A program made the translations under genes and the position numbers. Positions 32,283 to 41,534 of a stretch of DNA of 64,000 bases are shown piece by piece. Source of the stretch: Kineococcus endophyticus (GTDB lineage Bacteria; Actinomycetota; Actinomycetes; Actinomycetales; Kineococcaceae); NCBI RefSeq assembly GCF_040796495.1, contig NZ_JBFNQN010000009.1, positions 184,448 to 248,447 on the forward strand, read 5' to 3'. Within the stretch, counting starts at the first letter, position 1, and the number at the start of each line of letters is the position of its first letter. Under the pieces are notes generated by a model, which worked only from the letters and a program-made list of their open reading frames with translations, made no database searches and had not been told where the DNA came from.

Positions 32283-33560
32283 ATGGCGCCCACCTCCTCC
32301 CGGTTCTCCCGACGGGCCCTGCTGGCCGGCTTCGGTGCGGGGGCGACGACGCTCGCCCTCAGCGCGTGCGGCAGCAACGACGGCGGCACCGGGGGTGGTG
32401 GCGGCGGCGGCGGCACGTCGCTGTCGCAGTGGTACCACCAGTACGGCGAGGAGGGCGTCCAGCAGGCGGTGACCGACTGGGCGAAGAACTACAAGGCCGC
32501 TTCCGTCTCGGTCCAGTGGACGCTGGGCGACTACGCCTCGAAGCTGTCCTCCCGCCTGCTGTCCGGCAGCGGTGTCGACGTCTTCGAGAACAACGCGATC
32601 GACCCCGCCTCGGCCCGCAAGGGGCTGTACGCCGACCTCAGCGACGTCATGGACCCGGTCAAGGACCAGTTCAGCGAGGTCGCCCTCAAACCCGTCACGA
32701 TCGACGGCAAGATCTGGGGCATCCCCATGATCACCGACCCGCAGCTGCTCTGGTACCGCCCGAGCATGCTGGAGAAGGCCGGCATCGCCGTCCCCACGAC
32801 GTTCGACGAGCTGCTGCAGGCCGGCACCGAGCTGACCGGCGGGAACCAGAAGGGCCTGTTCTTCGGCAACGACGGCGGCGCGGGCGTGTTCTCCCAGGCC
32901 ATCGCCGTCGCGGCCGGCCCCGGTTTCCTCAGCGAGGACAACAAGACGGTCGCGTTCAACACCCCGGAGGTCGTGGCCGGGCTGACCGCGCTGCAGAAGG
33001 CCTACAAGGACGGGGCGATGCTCACCGGCTCCCCCACCGACTGGACCGACCCGACGTCCTTCAACGCCGGCCTGGCCGCCATCACCTGGCAGGGCATGTG
33101 GGCACTGCCGGCGATGAAGAAGGCCCTGGGCGACGACCTCGGCGTCATGGCGGTGCCGCAGGTCGGCGGGTCGGGCAAGCAGGCCGTCCTGGTCTCGCAG
33201 TGGAACGAACAGGTCGCGGCGAAGGCGTCGAACCTCGACGCCGCCAAGGCACTGGCCAAGGCCCAGTGGGTCGACGACGCGGAGTTCCAGAAGAAGTTCG
33301 CCGTCGGCTTCGGGTTCCACGTTCCCCCGAAGACGGCCACCGCTGCGGCGACCACGGAACTGCAGGACGGTCTGGCCAAGCAGGTCGTCGACCTCACGGG
33401 CCAGTGGGGCTACACCGCCGGGCCGTTCTGGGCCCCCGCCATGGGGACGGCGCTCACCGACGCGGCGACCCGCATGCTCACGAACGGGGCCGACGTGGCC
33501 ACCGAACTGGCGGCCGCGCAGAAGACCTGCCAGCAGACCCTCGACTCCCTCGCGTCGTGA
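32283..33560 (+). CDS. Sugar ABC importer, solute-binding lipoprotein
   Basis: A 425-residue exported protein. SRRALLAGFGAGATTLALSACG is a twin-arginine lipoprotein signal with the lipidated Cys at residue 29, followed by a Gly-rich linker. The mature part has family-1 binding-protein features: IDGKIWGIPMITDPQLLWYR near residue 140 and TFDELLQAGTEL. It delivers carbohydrate to the two downstream permeases, which start with a 4-base overlap. No ATPase is encoded here, so the importer probably uses a shared MsiK-like ATPase elsewhere, as is usual in actinobacteria. Confidence 0.9.
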   Translation: MAPTSSRFSRRALLAGFGAGATTLALSACGSNDGGTGGGGGGGGTSLSQWYHQYGEEGVQQAVTDWAKNYKAASVSVQWTLGDYASKLSSRLLSGSGVDVFENNAIDPASARKGLYADLSDVMDPVKDQFSEVALKPVTIDGKIWGIPMITDPQLLWYRPSMLEKAGIAVPTTFDELLQAGTELTGGNQKGLFFGNDGGAGVFSQAIAVAAGPGFLSEDNKTVAFNTPEVVAGLTALQKAYKDGAMLTGSPTDWTDPTSFNAGLAAITWQGMWALPAMKKALGDDLGVMAVPQVGGSGKQAVLVSQWNEQVAAKASNLDAAKALAKAQWVDDAEFQKKFAVGFGFHVPPKTATAAATTELQDGLAKQVVDLTGQWGYTAGPFWAPAMGTALTDAATRMLTNGADVATELAAAQKTCQQTLDSLAS

Positions 33561-34570
33561 GCAGCAGCACCGCGTCCGCGCCGGGACGGGGCGGCACGTC
33601 GCCGGCCCCGTCCCGTCCCCCGGGGTCGGGCACCCGGCCCCGGGCCACCGCCGTCAAGGGCAGCCGGCTGGCGTTCTGGGTGTTCGTCACCCCCTTCCTC
33701 GTCGGGCTCGTCCTGTTCACCGTGGTCCCGATCGTGTGGAGCACGGGCCTGAGCTTCTTCGAGGCGCGCGGGACCCTGACGCCGACGCGCTTCGTCGGGC
33801 TGGGCAACTTCGCCCACTTCCTCACCGACGACGCGTTCACCAACAGCCTCGTGACGTTCTTCGTCTACGCGCTGTTCATCGTGCCCGTGACCATGGCCGT
33901 GTCCCTCGGGCTCGCCGTGCTCGTCAACGGTCTGCCGCGGTTCCAGGCGTTCTACCGGTCGGCGCTGTTCCTGCCGGTGGCCTGCTCCTACGTCGTCGGG
34001 TCGCTGGTCTGGAAGCTGGCCCTGTTCTCGGGTCTGCCGTCCGGGGTGGCGAACAGCGCGCTGGGCGTCTTCGGCATCGCCCCCGTCTCCTGGCTCGGCA
34101 GTTCGCCGTACTGGTGGATCGTGCTCGTCACCGTCCGCCTGTGGCTGCAGGTCGGGTTCTACATGGTCCTGTTCCTCGCCGGGCTGCAGCGCATCCCGCC
34201 GGTGCTCTACGAGGCGGCCATGCTGGACGGCGTCTCCGCGGGCTTCCGCCGGTTCCGGTACATCACCTGGCCGCAGCTGCGGCCGACGGTGGCGGCCGTC
34301 CTGCTCCTCCTGCTCGTCGCCGCCTTCCAGGCCTTCGACGAGTTCATCAACCTCGTGCCGACCAACCCGTCGACGCGACCGCCCCTGGTCTACCTCTACA
34401 ACGTGGCCCTGGGCGCCCAGCGCGACTTCGGGCTCGGGTCGGCCGGCGCGCTCATCCTCACCGCGATCATGGTGGTGGTGGCGCTGCTGCAGACGAAGTT
34501 CTTCGGGTTCTCCGCCGCGGAGGACCGCACCAAGGCGCCCCGCCGGCGCCGGGGAGGGGTGTCCGCGTGA
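33557..34570 (+). CDS. Sugar ABC importer, permease (MalF-like)
   Basis: A 337-residue inner-membrane subunit with a 30-residue Pro/Arg-rich N-terminus and six spans starting at LAFWVFVTPFLVGLVLF. The cytoplasmic EAA loop reads YEAAMLDGVSAGFRRFRYIT with the conserved Glu-Ala-Ala...Gly. It starts at GTG 33557 overlapping the binding-protein stop by 4 bases and ends overlapping the second permease by 4 bases, so the three are one transcript driven from the promoter at 32148. Confidence 0.92.
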   Translation: MSSSTASAPGRGGTSPAPSRPPGSGTRPRATAVKGSRLAFWVFVTPFLVGLVLFTVVPIVWSTGLSFFEARGTLTPTRFVGLGNFAHFLTDDAFTNSLVTFFVYALFIVPVTMAVSLGLAVLVNGLPRFQAFYRSALFLPVACSYVVGSLVWKLALFSGLPSGVANSALGVFGIAPVSWLGSSPYWWIVLVTVRLWLQVGFYMVLFLAGLQRIPPVLYEAAMLDGVSAGFRRFRYITWPQLRPTVAAVLLLLLVAAFQAFDEFINLVPTNPSTRPPLVYLYNVALGAQRDFGLGSAGALILTAIMVVVALLQTKFFGFSAAEDRTKAPRRRRGGVSA

Positions 34571-35454
34571 GCACCGCGCAACTGTCCCGACCGGTCCCCC
34601 GTGCCGCGGGGACCGGCAAGCGCCAGGCGGCCCGCACGGGGGCGAACGTCGCCCGCTACGCGGCCGTCACCCTGGTGGCGCTGCTGTTCCTGCTGCCCTT
34701 CTACATCATGGTCAAGACGGCGGTCTCCCCCGCCGCCGACATCGCGAGCCGGACGTTCGTGCTGTGGCCCTCGGACCCCGACTGGTCCTCGTTCTCCCGG
34801 GTGCTGGACGACCCGACGTTCCCGCGGGCCATGCTCAACACGGCCGTCATGGCCGTCGTCCTGACGGGTGGGCAGATCGTCCTGGCCGCGATGGCCGGGT
34901 ACGCGATGGCCCGCATCCCGAACCGGGCCGCGGGGCCGCTGTTCTCGGCGACCATCGTGGTCCTGCTCATCCCCGCCGCGACGACGTTCCTGCCGAACTT
35001 CCTCATCGTGGCGAAGCTGGGCTGGGTGGACTCGCTGCGCGGGCTCGTCGTCCCCGGGCTGTTCAGCGCCTTCAACGTCTTCCTGTTCCGCCAGTTCTTC
35101 CTCAACTTCCCCAAGGAGCTGGAGGAGGCCGGGCGCCTGGACGGCCTGGGCTACTTCGGGGTGTTCCGCCGCATCGTCGTCCCGAACACGCTCGCGTTCG
35201 CGTCCGCGCTGACCGTCCTGGGCTTCGTCGGGTCCTGGAACGCGTTCCTGTGGCCCCTCGTCGTCGCCGGCGGCGGGTCCGGCGCGGTGACCGTGCAGGT
35301 GTACCTGTCGTCGTTCCTCACGGCCCAGACGTTCGACTACTCCGGCTTGTTCGCCGCCGCCCTGCTCTCGCTCGTCCCCGTGCTGCTGGTGTTCCTCGTG
35401 CTGCAGCGCTGGCTCGTCCGCGGCGTGGCCGAGACCGGGATGGGCGGCGGCTGA
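34567..35454 (+). CDS. Sugar ABC importer, permease (MalG-like)
   Basis: A 295-residue permease with six spans, the first at VTLVALLFLLPFYIMVKTAV. The EAA loop is LEEAGRLDGLGYFGVFRRIV, slightly degenerate (Glu-Ala-Gly). It pairs with the MalF-like subunit. It is the last gene of the importer operon; the convergent GNAT ends 17 bases beyond its stop, with no clear terminator between. Confidence 0.92.
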   Translation: MSTAQLSRPVPRAAGTGKRQAARTGANVARYAAVTLVALLFLLPFYIMVKTAVSPAADIASRTFVLWPSDPDWSSFSRVLDDPTFPRAMLNTAVMAVVLTGGQIVLAAMAGYAMARIPNRAAGPLFSATIVVLLIPAATTFLPNFLIVAKLGWVDSLRGLVVPGLFSAFNVFLFRQFFLNFPKELEEAGRLDGLGYFGVFRRIVVPNTLAFASALTVLGFVGSWNAFLWPLVVAGGGSGAVTVQVYLSSFLTAQTFDYSGLFAAALLSLVPVLLVFLVLQRWLVRGVAETGMGGG

Positions 35455-35470
35455 GCCCCGCCCCTCACGG

Positions 35471-35971
35471 TCACAGGTCCTTCGTGAAGGGCAGCGGCCC
35501 GATCGTCTCGGGGTCGGCGGCGAGGTCGAACAGGGGTCGGAACCCCGTCCGCAGGTAGAGCTCGCGGGCCTCCGGCTGCCGCGGACCGGTCGTGAGGAAC
35601 AGCCGGTGGTACCCCGCCGCGACGGCCCGGCGCTCCAGCTCCTCGAGCACGCGCCGGGCCAGTCCCCGTCGCCGGTGCGCCGGGTGCGTCCAGATGCGCT
35701 TCAGCTCGGCCGTGTCCGCGTCGTACCGGCGGTAGGCGCCCCCGGCGACGGCGGCACCGTCCTCCAGCAGCAGCAGGAGGACCCCGCCGGGGGCCGCGAA
35801 CTCCTCCGCGGGGTGACGCAGCAGCTCCTCGCGGACCTGCTCGGGCGTCCCGCCGTACCGCGTCCCGTACTCCCGGGCGAGGTCGTCGAACAGCGGGCGG
35901 GCGAGCGGGTCGTCGACCGCCGCGGTCCGCACGACCAGCCCCGCGGTGCCCGTGCTCGAACCGGTGCTCAC
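35471..35971 (-). CDS. GNAT acetyltransferase at the end of the riboswitch-controlled ABC operon
   Basis: A 166-residue single-domain acetyltransferase. The acetyl-CoA loop [22 protein letters not shown] is near residues 93-115, and [25 protein letters not shown] completes the fold (split here by position 120-150). Its GTG overlaps the ABC ATPase stop by 4 bases, so it belongs to the SAM-riboswitch operon starting at 41127. In Bacillus organosulfur pathways an acetyltransferase N-acetylates S-alkylcysteines before a flavin monooxygenase acts; by analogy this enzyme may modify an imported sulfur compound (inference). Confidence 0.8.
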   Translation of the reverse strand: MSTGSSTGTAGLVVRTAAVDDPLARPLFDDLAREYGTRYGGTPEQVREELLRHPAEEFAAPGGVLLLLLEDGAAVAGGAYRRYDADTAELKRIWTHPAHRRRGLARRVLEELERRAVAAGYHRLFLTTGPRQPEARELYLRTGFRPLFDLAADPETIGPLPFTKDL

Positions 35972-37614
35972 CGGACGTCCTCGAGTGCCCGCCGGCCTGG
36001 CACGGCCGCGAGGAGTTCGGCGGTGTACGGGTGCCGCGGGTTCGTGAACACCTCCTGCGCGGGCCCGAACTCCACCAGCTCCCCGTTCCGCACGACCCCC
36101 ACGTCGTCGCTGACCTGGCGCACGACGGCCAGGTCGTGGGAGATGAAGAGGTAGGCCAGCCCGTGGTCGGCCTGGAGCTGCACGAGCAGTTCCAGGATCT
36201 GGGCCTGGACCGACACGTCGAGCGCTGAGACCGGTTCGTCGCACACGACGACGTCGGGGTCGAGGGCCAGGGCCCGGGCGATCGCGACGCGCTGGCGCTG
36301 TCCCCCGGACAGTTCCGCGGGCCGGCGCTCGGCCACCTCGGCGGGCAGGCGCACCTGGTCCAGCAGCTCCAGGACCCTCCTCCGGCGCGACCGGCGGTCA
36401 CCGACCGCGAAGGCGCGCAACGGTTCCGCGACCGTCTCCCCCACCGGCACGCGCGGGTCCAGCGACGCGTAGGGGTTCTGGTAGACGAACTGCAGGCGGC
36501 GACGCAGGGCGCGCCAGGCGGCGCCGCGCAACCGGCCCGTCTCCTGGCCGTCGAGGAGGACCTGGCCCGACGTCGGGCGCTCCAGGCCGAGGACGAGCCG
36601 GGCCGTGGTGGTCTTGCCCGACCCCGACTCCCCCACCAGCCCGAGCGTGCGGCCCCGGTCCAGGTCGAAGCCGACGTCGGACACGGCCCGGTGCACGCGG
36701 CCGCGGCCCGGGAGGGGGAACTCCTTGACGAGCGAGCGCACCTGCAGGAGCGGGGTCCCCGCTCGGGGCTCCGGCGTCCTCACCGGGGTGCCCGGACGCG
36801 CGGCCGCCCGCAGCCGGGTGGTGGCCAGGCTGGGCGCGGCCGCGAGGAGCGAGGCCGTGTAGGCGTGCCGTGGTCGGGTCAGGACCTGCTGGGCCGTCCC
36901 CGTCTCGACGACCTCGCCCTGGGACATCACGACCACGCGCGAGGCCCTGTCCGCCGCCACCGCGAGGTCGTGGGTGATGAACAGGACCGCCGTCCCCGCC
37001 TCGCGCGCGAGCAGTTCCAGGTGGTCCAGGACCGTGCGCTGCACGGTGACGTCGAGGGCGCTCGTGGGTTCGTCGGCCACGAGCAACCGGGGGCCTGCGG
37101 CCAGACCCACGGCGATGAGCACGCGCTGGCGCATCCCCCCGGACAGCTGCGACGGGTACTGCCGCGCGCGCACCGCGGCGTCCGGCAGTCCCGCCGCCGT
37201 GAGGAGTTCCACCGCCCGTGCGCGCGCGGCGGCGCCCCGCGCCAGCCCGTGGACCCGCAACGCCTCGGCCACCTGGTCCCCGACGCGCGTGACGGGGTTC
37301 AGGGAGAGCGTCGGGTCCTGCGGGACCAGCCCGATCCGGGCCCCGCGCACGGACCGCCAGGCCCGGTCCCCCAGCCCCACGAGTTCCTCGCCCTCGAAGC
37401 GCACCGAGCCGGCGTCGACCGACCCGCCGGCGGGGAGCAGACCCACCACGGCGTGCGCCGTCGTGCTCTTCCCCGACCCGGACTCGCCGACGACCGCGAC
37501 GACCTCCCCGGGGTGCACGTCGAACGACACCCCGTGCAGGACCTCGCGACGCCCACCGCGGCCGGAGTAGGACACCCGCAGGTCCTCGATGCTCAACAGC
37601 GGTTCGGTGCTCAC
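35968..37614 (-). CDS. Fused double ATPase of an oligopeptide/nickel-type ABC importer
   Basis: A 548-residue protein joining two ABC domains (DppD plus DppF). Domain 1 has [20 protein letters not shown], signature [12 protein letters not shown] and [10 protein letters not shown]. Domain 2 from about residue 290 has [42 protein letters not shown] and [10 protein letters not shown]. Each ends in a YTA(S/E)LLAA tail found in oligopeptide ATPases. Both Walker sets are intact. It overlaps the permease upstream and the GNAT downstream by 4 bases each. The operon context (SAM riboswitch, Cys leader) suggests a sulfur-containing peptide or amino acid as cargo. Confidence 0.93.
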   Translation of the reverse strand: MSTEPLLSIEDLRVSYSGRGGRREVLHGVSFDVHPGEVVAVVGESGSGKSTTAHAVVGLLPAGGSVDAGSVRFEGEELVGLGDRAWRSVRGARIGLVPQDPTLSLNPVTRVGDQVAEALRVHGLARGAAARARAVELLTAAGLPDAAVRARQYPSQLSGGMRQRVLIAVGLAAGPRLLVADEPTSALDVTVQRTVLDHLELLAREAGTAVLFITHDLAVAADRASRVVVMSQGEVVETGTAQQVLTRPRHAYTASLLAAAPSLATTRLRAAARPGTPVRTPEPRAGTPLLQVRSLVKEFPLPGRGRVHRAVSDVGFDLDRGRTLGLVGESGSGKTTTARLVLGLERPTSGQVLLDGQETGRLRGAAWRALRRRLQFVYQNPYASLDPRVPVGETVAEPLRAFAVGDRRSRRRRVLELLDQVRLPAEVAERRPAELSGGQRQRVAIARALALDPDVVVCDEPVSALDVSVQAQILELLVQLQADHGLAYLFISHDLAVVRQVSDDVGVVRNGELVEFGPAQEVFTNPRHPYTAELLAAVPGRRALEDVR

Positions 37615-38510
37615 GTCGTTCCCCTCTCCAGCGCCCGGGCGACCCGGTTGGCGGACAGCACGACCGCCACCACCACCAGCCCGGGCAGCGTCGTCAGCCA
37701 CCAGGCGGTGGCGAGGTAGTCGCGGCCGCCGGAGACCAGCGACCCCCACTCCGGGGCCGGCGGCGGCGCCCCGAACCCCAGGAAGCTCAGGGCCGACACG
37801 GCCAGCACCGCGACGCCGAACTCCAGCGCCGACAGTGCCAGGACGGGCCCGGCCGCGTTGGGCAGCACGTGCCGGAACAGCACCCCCGTCGTGCGGACCC
37901 CGCTGGCGCGGGCGGCCTCGACGTACGGCGAGGCGCTGACCTTCAGCACCTCCGAGCGCATGACGCGGGCGAAGTTCGCGACCGTGCCGATGCCGACCGC
38001 GATCGCCACCTGCACCGTGCCGAACCCGAGCGCCGTGATGAGCGCCATGGACAGCAGCAGCGCCGGGATCGACAGCAGGACGTCGACGACCCGCATGAGG
38101 ACGTCGTCCACGATCCCCCGCAGGAACCCGGCGACGAGCCCGACGAGGGTTCCCACCACGAGGCCGATGAGGACGGCGAGGACGGTGGCCTGCAGCGTCA
38201 ACCGGGAACCGTGCACGACGCGCGCGAACAGGTCGCGGCCGAGGTGGTCGGTGCCGAAGAGGTGCGCCGCCGACGGTCCCTGCAGCCGGTCGGCCGTCAC
38301 CCCCTGCACCGGGTCCTGCCCGGTGAACAGGGACGGCGCCACCGCCCAGGCGAGGACGACGAGCAGCACGAACCCCGCGAGCAGGAGGTCGGGGTGCCGG
38401 AGCCAGGACGGCGACGGGCGGCGGGGTGCCCCCGCGGCGCGGTAGCGCGCCCCGATGTCCAGCACGTCGAGCACGTCCTCGGGGTTCCCCCGGTCCAGGG
38501 TCCGGCTCAC
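37611..38510 (-). CDS. Oligopeptide-type ABC permease (DppC-like)
   Basis: A 299-residue permease. The N-terminal cytosolic segment leads to a first span [20 protein letters not shown], then the [19 protein letters not shown] motif characteristic of DppC/OppC, and the EAA loop [23 protein letters not shown] 38510 overlaps the DppB stop by 4 bases, and its own stop overlaps the ATPase by 4. Confidence 0.93.
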   Translation of the reverse strand: MSRTLDRGNPEDVLDVLDIGARYRAAGAPRRPSPSWLRHPDLLLAGFVLLVVLAWAVAPSLFTGQDPVQGVTADRLQGPSAAHLFGTDHLGRDLFARVVHGSRLTLQATVLAVLIGLVVGTLVGLVAGFLRGIVDDVLMRVVDVLLSIPALLLSMALITALGFGTVQVAIAVGIGTVANFARVMRSEVLKVSASPYVEAARASGVRTTGVLFRHVLPNAAGPVLALSALEFGVAVLAVSALSFLGFGAPPPAPEWGSLVSGGRDYLATAWWLTTLPGLVVVAVVLSANRVARALERGTT

Positions 38511-39535
38511 GCGGCACCTCCGACGAGGACGCGGCCCGCACCGCTGCGGGTGCGCCGCCGCGAGGCGCCGGCCCCTCCGACGACGCGCAGGCGCGGGTCG
38601 AGGAGTGGGTACAGCAGGTCGACGACGAGGTTCACGGCCACGAAGACGGCCGCCGCGAGCAGCACGAGGCCCTGCACGAGCGGGATGTCCTGCCCGTTCA
38701 CCGCGGTCACCGTGAGCCGCCCCACGCCCACCCGGGAGAAGACCGTCTCGACGACCACGGCCCCCGCCAGCAGGTTCCCCACGACGACCCCGCCCAGCGT
38801 GAGGGTCGGGATCGCGGCGTTCCGCAGCGCGTGCCGCAGGTGCACCCGGGCGCGGGAGGCCCCCTTGGCGCGGGCGGTCTCGACGTACGGTTCGGCCAGG
38901 GCCGTCCGCAGGCTGCGCGCCAGCACCTGGGCGATCGACGCCGAGACGGGGACCGCCAGCGTCACCGCCGGCAGGACGAGGCTCGCGAGGCCCTCGTTGC
39001 CGAGGGCCGGGAAGACCGGCAGGCGGAACGAGAAGACCTGGACCAGCAGCAACCCGACCCAGAACGTGGGCAGCGAGACCCCCAGCGGGGGCAGGGCCTG
39101 CAGCAGCGTCCGCAGCCAGGCCCGGTGGACGGCGGTGGAGGCCAGGGCGGTGCCCACCCCGAGGACGAGGGCGAGCAGGAAGGACGACGCCGCGAGGGCC
39201 AGCGTCTGCGGCACCGCGTCGCCGACGAGCGTCGTCACGGGGGCACCGTTCTGGATGGAGTTCCCGAGGTCCAGGTGCAGGGTCCGCCACAGCGCGTGCA
39301 CGTACTGCACGGGCAGCGGGTCGTCGAGGCCGTACTCGGCCCGCAGGGCCGCGACCTGCGCGGGGTCCGCCGTCGACTGCTCGCCGCCCTGCCCGCCGGC
39401 CAGCATGATCGAGACCGGGTCGCTGGGCAGCAGGTAGAGGATGACGAAGGTCACCGTGAACGCGGCCCACAGCACGAGGACGGCCTGCCCGAGGCGACGG
39501 GCGACGTACCCCGCGAGACCGCCGCCGGACCTCAC
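38507..39535 (-). CDS. Oligopeptide-type ABC permease (DppB-like)
   Basis: A 342-residue permease. The first span is [22 protein letters not shown], followed by the extracytoplasmic loop with [15 protein letters not shown] and [13 protein letters not shown] typical of DppB/OppB, and the EAA-like loop [23 protein letters not shown] 39535 overlaps the binding-protein stop by 4 bases. Confidence 0.93.
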   Translation of the reverse strand: MRSGGGLAGYVARRLGQAVLVLWAAFTVTFVILYLLPSDPVSIMLAGGQGGEQSTADPAQVAALRAEYGLDDPLPVQYVHALWRTLHLDLGNSIQNGAPVTTLVGDAVPQTLALAASSFLLALVLGVGTALASTAVHRAWLRTLLQALPPLGVSLPTFWVGLLLVQVFSFRLPVFPALGNEGLASLVLPAVTLAVPVSASIAQVLARSLRTALAEPYVETARAKGASRARVHLRHALRNAAIPTLTLGGVVVGNLLAGAVVVETVFSRVGVGRLTVTAVNGQDIPLVQGLVLLAAAVFVAVNLVVDLLYPLLDPRLRVVGGAGASRRRTRSGAGRVLVGGAA

Positions 39536-41127
39536 GACTGCTTCCAGGCGTCGTGGAACCAGAGCCGCGAGGACCCCTCGAACTGCAGGTCGTGGACGTC
39601 GTCGGACGCCGCGATGACCGTCGAGAGTTCGATGAGCGGGATCGAGTGCGCGTCCTGCACGAGCGAGCGCGACGCCTGCCCGACCAGGCGGGCCCGCTGC
39701 GCGGCGTCGGTCGTGGACGACTGCTCGGCGAGCAGGTCGTCGACCGCACCGCGGGGCCGCTGGTTCACGTTGCGCGTGTCGGTGGAGAAGATGGTGCGCA
39801 GGACGTCCGGGTCGGACCGCGTGAGGTTGTAGAAGAGAACGTCGTAGTCGCCGGAGTTCTGCTGGGCCGTCGTGTCGGCGGTCGTCCCCTGCTTCAGCTG
39901 GAGGTCGAAACCCGCCTCGCGCACCTGCTGCTGGAGGAGTTCCAGCACGGCCGACGTGGGCTGCCAGAACAGGACGGTGAAGGTCAGCTTGCGGCCCGCC
40001 TTCTCACGGATACCGTCCGCACCCTTGGTCCAGCCGGCCTCGTCGAGCAGGCGCTCCGCGCCGGCCAGGTCGCGGGCGAGCACCGAGGAGTCGTCGGCGG
40101 CGTCGGGCGTGGACGCCGAGAGCGCCGACCGCACGGCCTGGTCGCCGGGGTTGAGGATGCTCGCCAGCTGCTCGCGGTCGACGGCCTTCGAGAGCGCCTG
40201 CCGGACGCGGACGTCGTCGAACGGCGCCCTCGACTCGTTGGGGAACAGGTTGTACGGGATCCCCGGGTTGGCCCGCCGCTGCGTCCAGAACCCGTTGCCG
40301 TCGAACTGCGGCAGGTCCTGGGACGCGATGCCGGTCGTGGCGTCGACCTGGTGCGACTGCAGGGACCCGGTGCGCACGCTCGCCTCGGGGACCACCCGGT
40401 ACGTGATCGAGTCGAGGTACGCCTCCCCCTGGTGCTCCGCCCCGGTCGGCGCCCAGTCGTACCCGCTGCGACGCTCGAGGACGGTCGTGTCGTCCTTGGT
40501 GTAGCTGCCGACGACGAAGGGGCCGGAACCCACGAGCGACGTCCCGGCGCACCGGGTCGCGGGGTCGGCGGTCGTGGTCGGGACGGACAGCAGCCCCAGG
40601 CTCATGGTCGAGGTGGCCTGCAGGAACTGCGCGCTGGGCCGGGAGAACGTCACGACGGCCGTCTGCGCGTCGGGGGTCTGCGTCCCGGTGTACCCCTGGA
40701 GGTAGGTGGACCCGAGCGAGGCCTTCGCGCCGAGGGCGACGATCCCGTCGAGGTTGGCCTTGACGGCGGCGGCGTCCACCGGCGACCCGTCGGAGAACGT
40801 GGCCCCCTGCCGCAGGTGGAACGTGAACGTGGTCGCGTCCGGGCTGACCTGGTAGCTCTGCGCGAGCCACGGCTGGATCCTCCCGTCGAGGTCCTGCACG
40901 GTGAGGGAGTCCACGAGCTGGCGGCCGATGTTCAGCGCGTCGTTGTTGCCGACCTGCTGGGGGTCGATGCACCCGGAGTCGACGGAGATGGCGAACGTGA
41001 GGTTCCCGCCGCGGACGGGGGTCGCGTCGGCGGCGTCCTGGGCGCTGCTGCGGCCACCGCTGCACGCGGTGAGGCCGGCCAGGACCGCGACGAGGGTGAG
41101 GGCGGACAGGGACGTGCTGCTGCGCAA
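39532..41127 (-). CDS. ABC importer solute-binding lipoprotein (SBP_bac_5) under SAM-riboswitch control
   Basis: A 531-residue lipoprotein with lipobox LAGLTAC (Cys22). The mature protein is a family-5 binding protein (oligopeptide, nickel or other cargo): RGGNLTFAISVDSGCIDPQ, LAQSYQVSPDATTFTFHLR, FSDGSPVDAAAVKANLD and LVGSGPFVVGSY are family landmarks. It starts at TTG 41127 with CAGGAG upstream. The 5' region carries, in order, a promoter, an S-box SAM riboswitch, a Cys leader peptide and two hairpins, so expression should rise when SAM and possibly cysteine are low. Cargo is likely an organosulfur compound or Met-containing peptide (inference). Confidence 0.9.
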   Translation of the reverse strand: MRSSTSLSALTLVAVLAGLTACSGGRSSAQDAADATPVRGGNLTFAISVDSGCIDPQQVGNNDALNIGRQLVDSLTVQDLDGRIQPWLAQSYQVSPDATTFTFHLRQGATFSDGSPVDAAAVKANLDGIVALGAKASLGSTYLQGYTGTQTPDAQTAVVTFSRPSAQFLQATSTMSLGLLSVPTTTADPATRCAGTSLVGSGPFVVGSYTKDDTTVLERRSGYDWAPTGAEHQGEAYLDSITYRVVPEASVRTGSLQSHQVDATTGIASQDLPQFDGNGFWTQRRANPGIPYNLFPNESRAPFDDVRVRQALSKAVDREQLASILNPGDQAVRSALSASTPDAADDSSVLARDLAGAERLLDEAGWTKGADGIREKAGRKLTFTVLFWQPTSAVLELLQQQVREAGFDLQLKQGTTADTTAQQNSGDYDVLFYNLTRSDPDVLRTIFSTDTRNVNQRPRGAVDDLLAEQSSTTDAAQRARLVGQASRSLVQDAHSIPLIELSTVIAASDDVHDLQFEGSSRLWFHDAWKQS

Positions 41128-41149
41128 GGGGTCTCCTGGGTGGGGTGGG

Positions 41150-41174
41150 GCGCGCCGGCGGGACGGCGGCGCGC
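41150..41174 (-). terminator. Second hairpin between the leader peptide and the ABC operon
   Basis: Arms 41150-41157 and 41167-41174 pair perfectly over 8 bases (GCGCGCCG/CGGCGCGC) with a 9-base loop. It lies 23-47 bases before the TTG start and could be an attenuator or a structure that affects initiation. Confidence 0.45.
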
Positions 41175-41177
41175 GGA

Positions 41178-41194
41178 GCCGGGTCGTACCCGGC
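41178..41194 (-). terminator. First hairpin after the Cys leader peptide
   Basis: A perfect 7-base stem (GCCGGGT/ACCCGGC) with a 3-base loop starts 10 bases after the leader stop. Its position fits an attenuator read out by ribosome stalling or release on the leader. Confidence 0.45.
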
Positions 41195-41204
41195 GGGAGG
41201 ACGG

Positions 41205-41282
41205 TCAGCGACAGCTGGTCGCACCGGTGCGGCAGAGGTCCACGACGCGCCGGAGGACGGCGACGTGGGACGTGCGGTCCAC
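41205..41282 (-). CDS. Cysteine-containing leader peptide of the ABC operon
   Basis: A 25-residue ORF from GTG 41282 to TGA 41205. Its core LRRVVDLCRTGATSCR matches the actinobacterial sulfur-gene leader peptides (RR..VDLCR...C) and has TGC and TGT codons. Its Shine-Dalgarno GGAGGGG, five bases upstream, is contiguous with the 3' strand of the riboswitch P1 stem (GATGG). Such leaders are known in mycobacteria to sense cysteine by translation attenuation; here the riboswitch would first decide whether the leader is translated. The sister leader is at 50664. Confidence 0.75.
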   Translation of the reverse strand: MDRTSHVAVLRRVVDLCRTGATSCR

Positions 41283-41291
41283 CTGAACCCC

Positions 41292-41380
41292 TCCATCGTT
41301 CCTGGCGGAAGCACCCGCGCCCGTGTCCGGGGGGTTGCTGCGGCGTCGCGGAGCCAGGTCTCTCAGCCGCTCTGGATGGT
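41292..41380 (-). ncRNA. S-box (SAM-I) riboswitch before the oligopeptide-type ABC operon
   Basis: On the minus strand the RNA begins CCATCCAGAGCGGCTGAGAG and ends GCCAGGAACGATGG. P1 is CCATC with GATGG. The conserved CAGAG turn, GCAGCAACCCC and GGGTGCTTCCGCC core elements of the SAM-I aptamer are present in order. It lies 165 bases before the TTG start at 41127 and 10 bases before the leader peptide. Near-identical copies are at 44903-44990 and 50566-50656. Confidence 0.9.
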
Positions 41381-41390
41381 TGCAGGGGAA

Positions 41391-41419
41391 ACTCTACGGG
41401 GAACCGTGCCGGAACTCAA
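41391..41419 (-). promoter_or_regulatory. Promoter of the oligopeptide-type ABC operon
   Basis: On the minus strand the -35 box TTGAGT (41414-41419) and -10 box TAGAGT (41391-41396) are 17 bases apart. A start about 7 bases on (near 41384) would begin the transcript just before the riboswitch. Confidence 0.65.
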
Positions 41420-41478
41420 CCGCCGAGTTTCGAGGGGAGTTCGGAAGGGAGTTCCCGGGGAGGTTCTGGGGGAACGAC

Positions 41479-41511
41479 GGAACCCCTCCACCCTGCGGGT
41501 GGAGGGGTTCC
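41479..41511. terminator. Terminator of the metF-metE operon
   Basis: A perfect 15-base stem (41479-41493 with 41497-41511) with a 3-base loop begins 24 bases past the metE stop. It separates metE from the next promoter, 60 bases on. Confidence 0.88.
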
Positions 41512-41534
41512 TGGGGTTTCGGGGGGCGGGGAGG

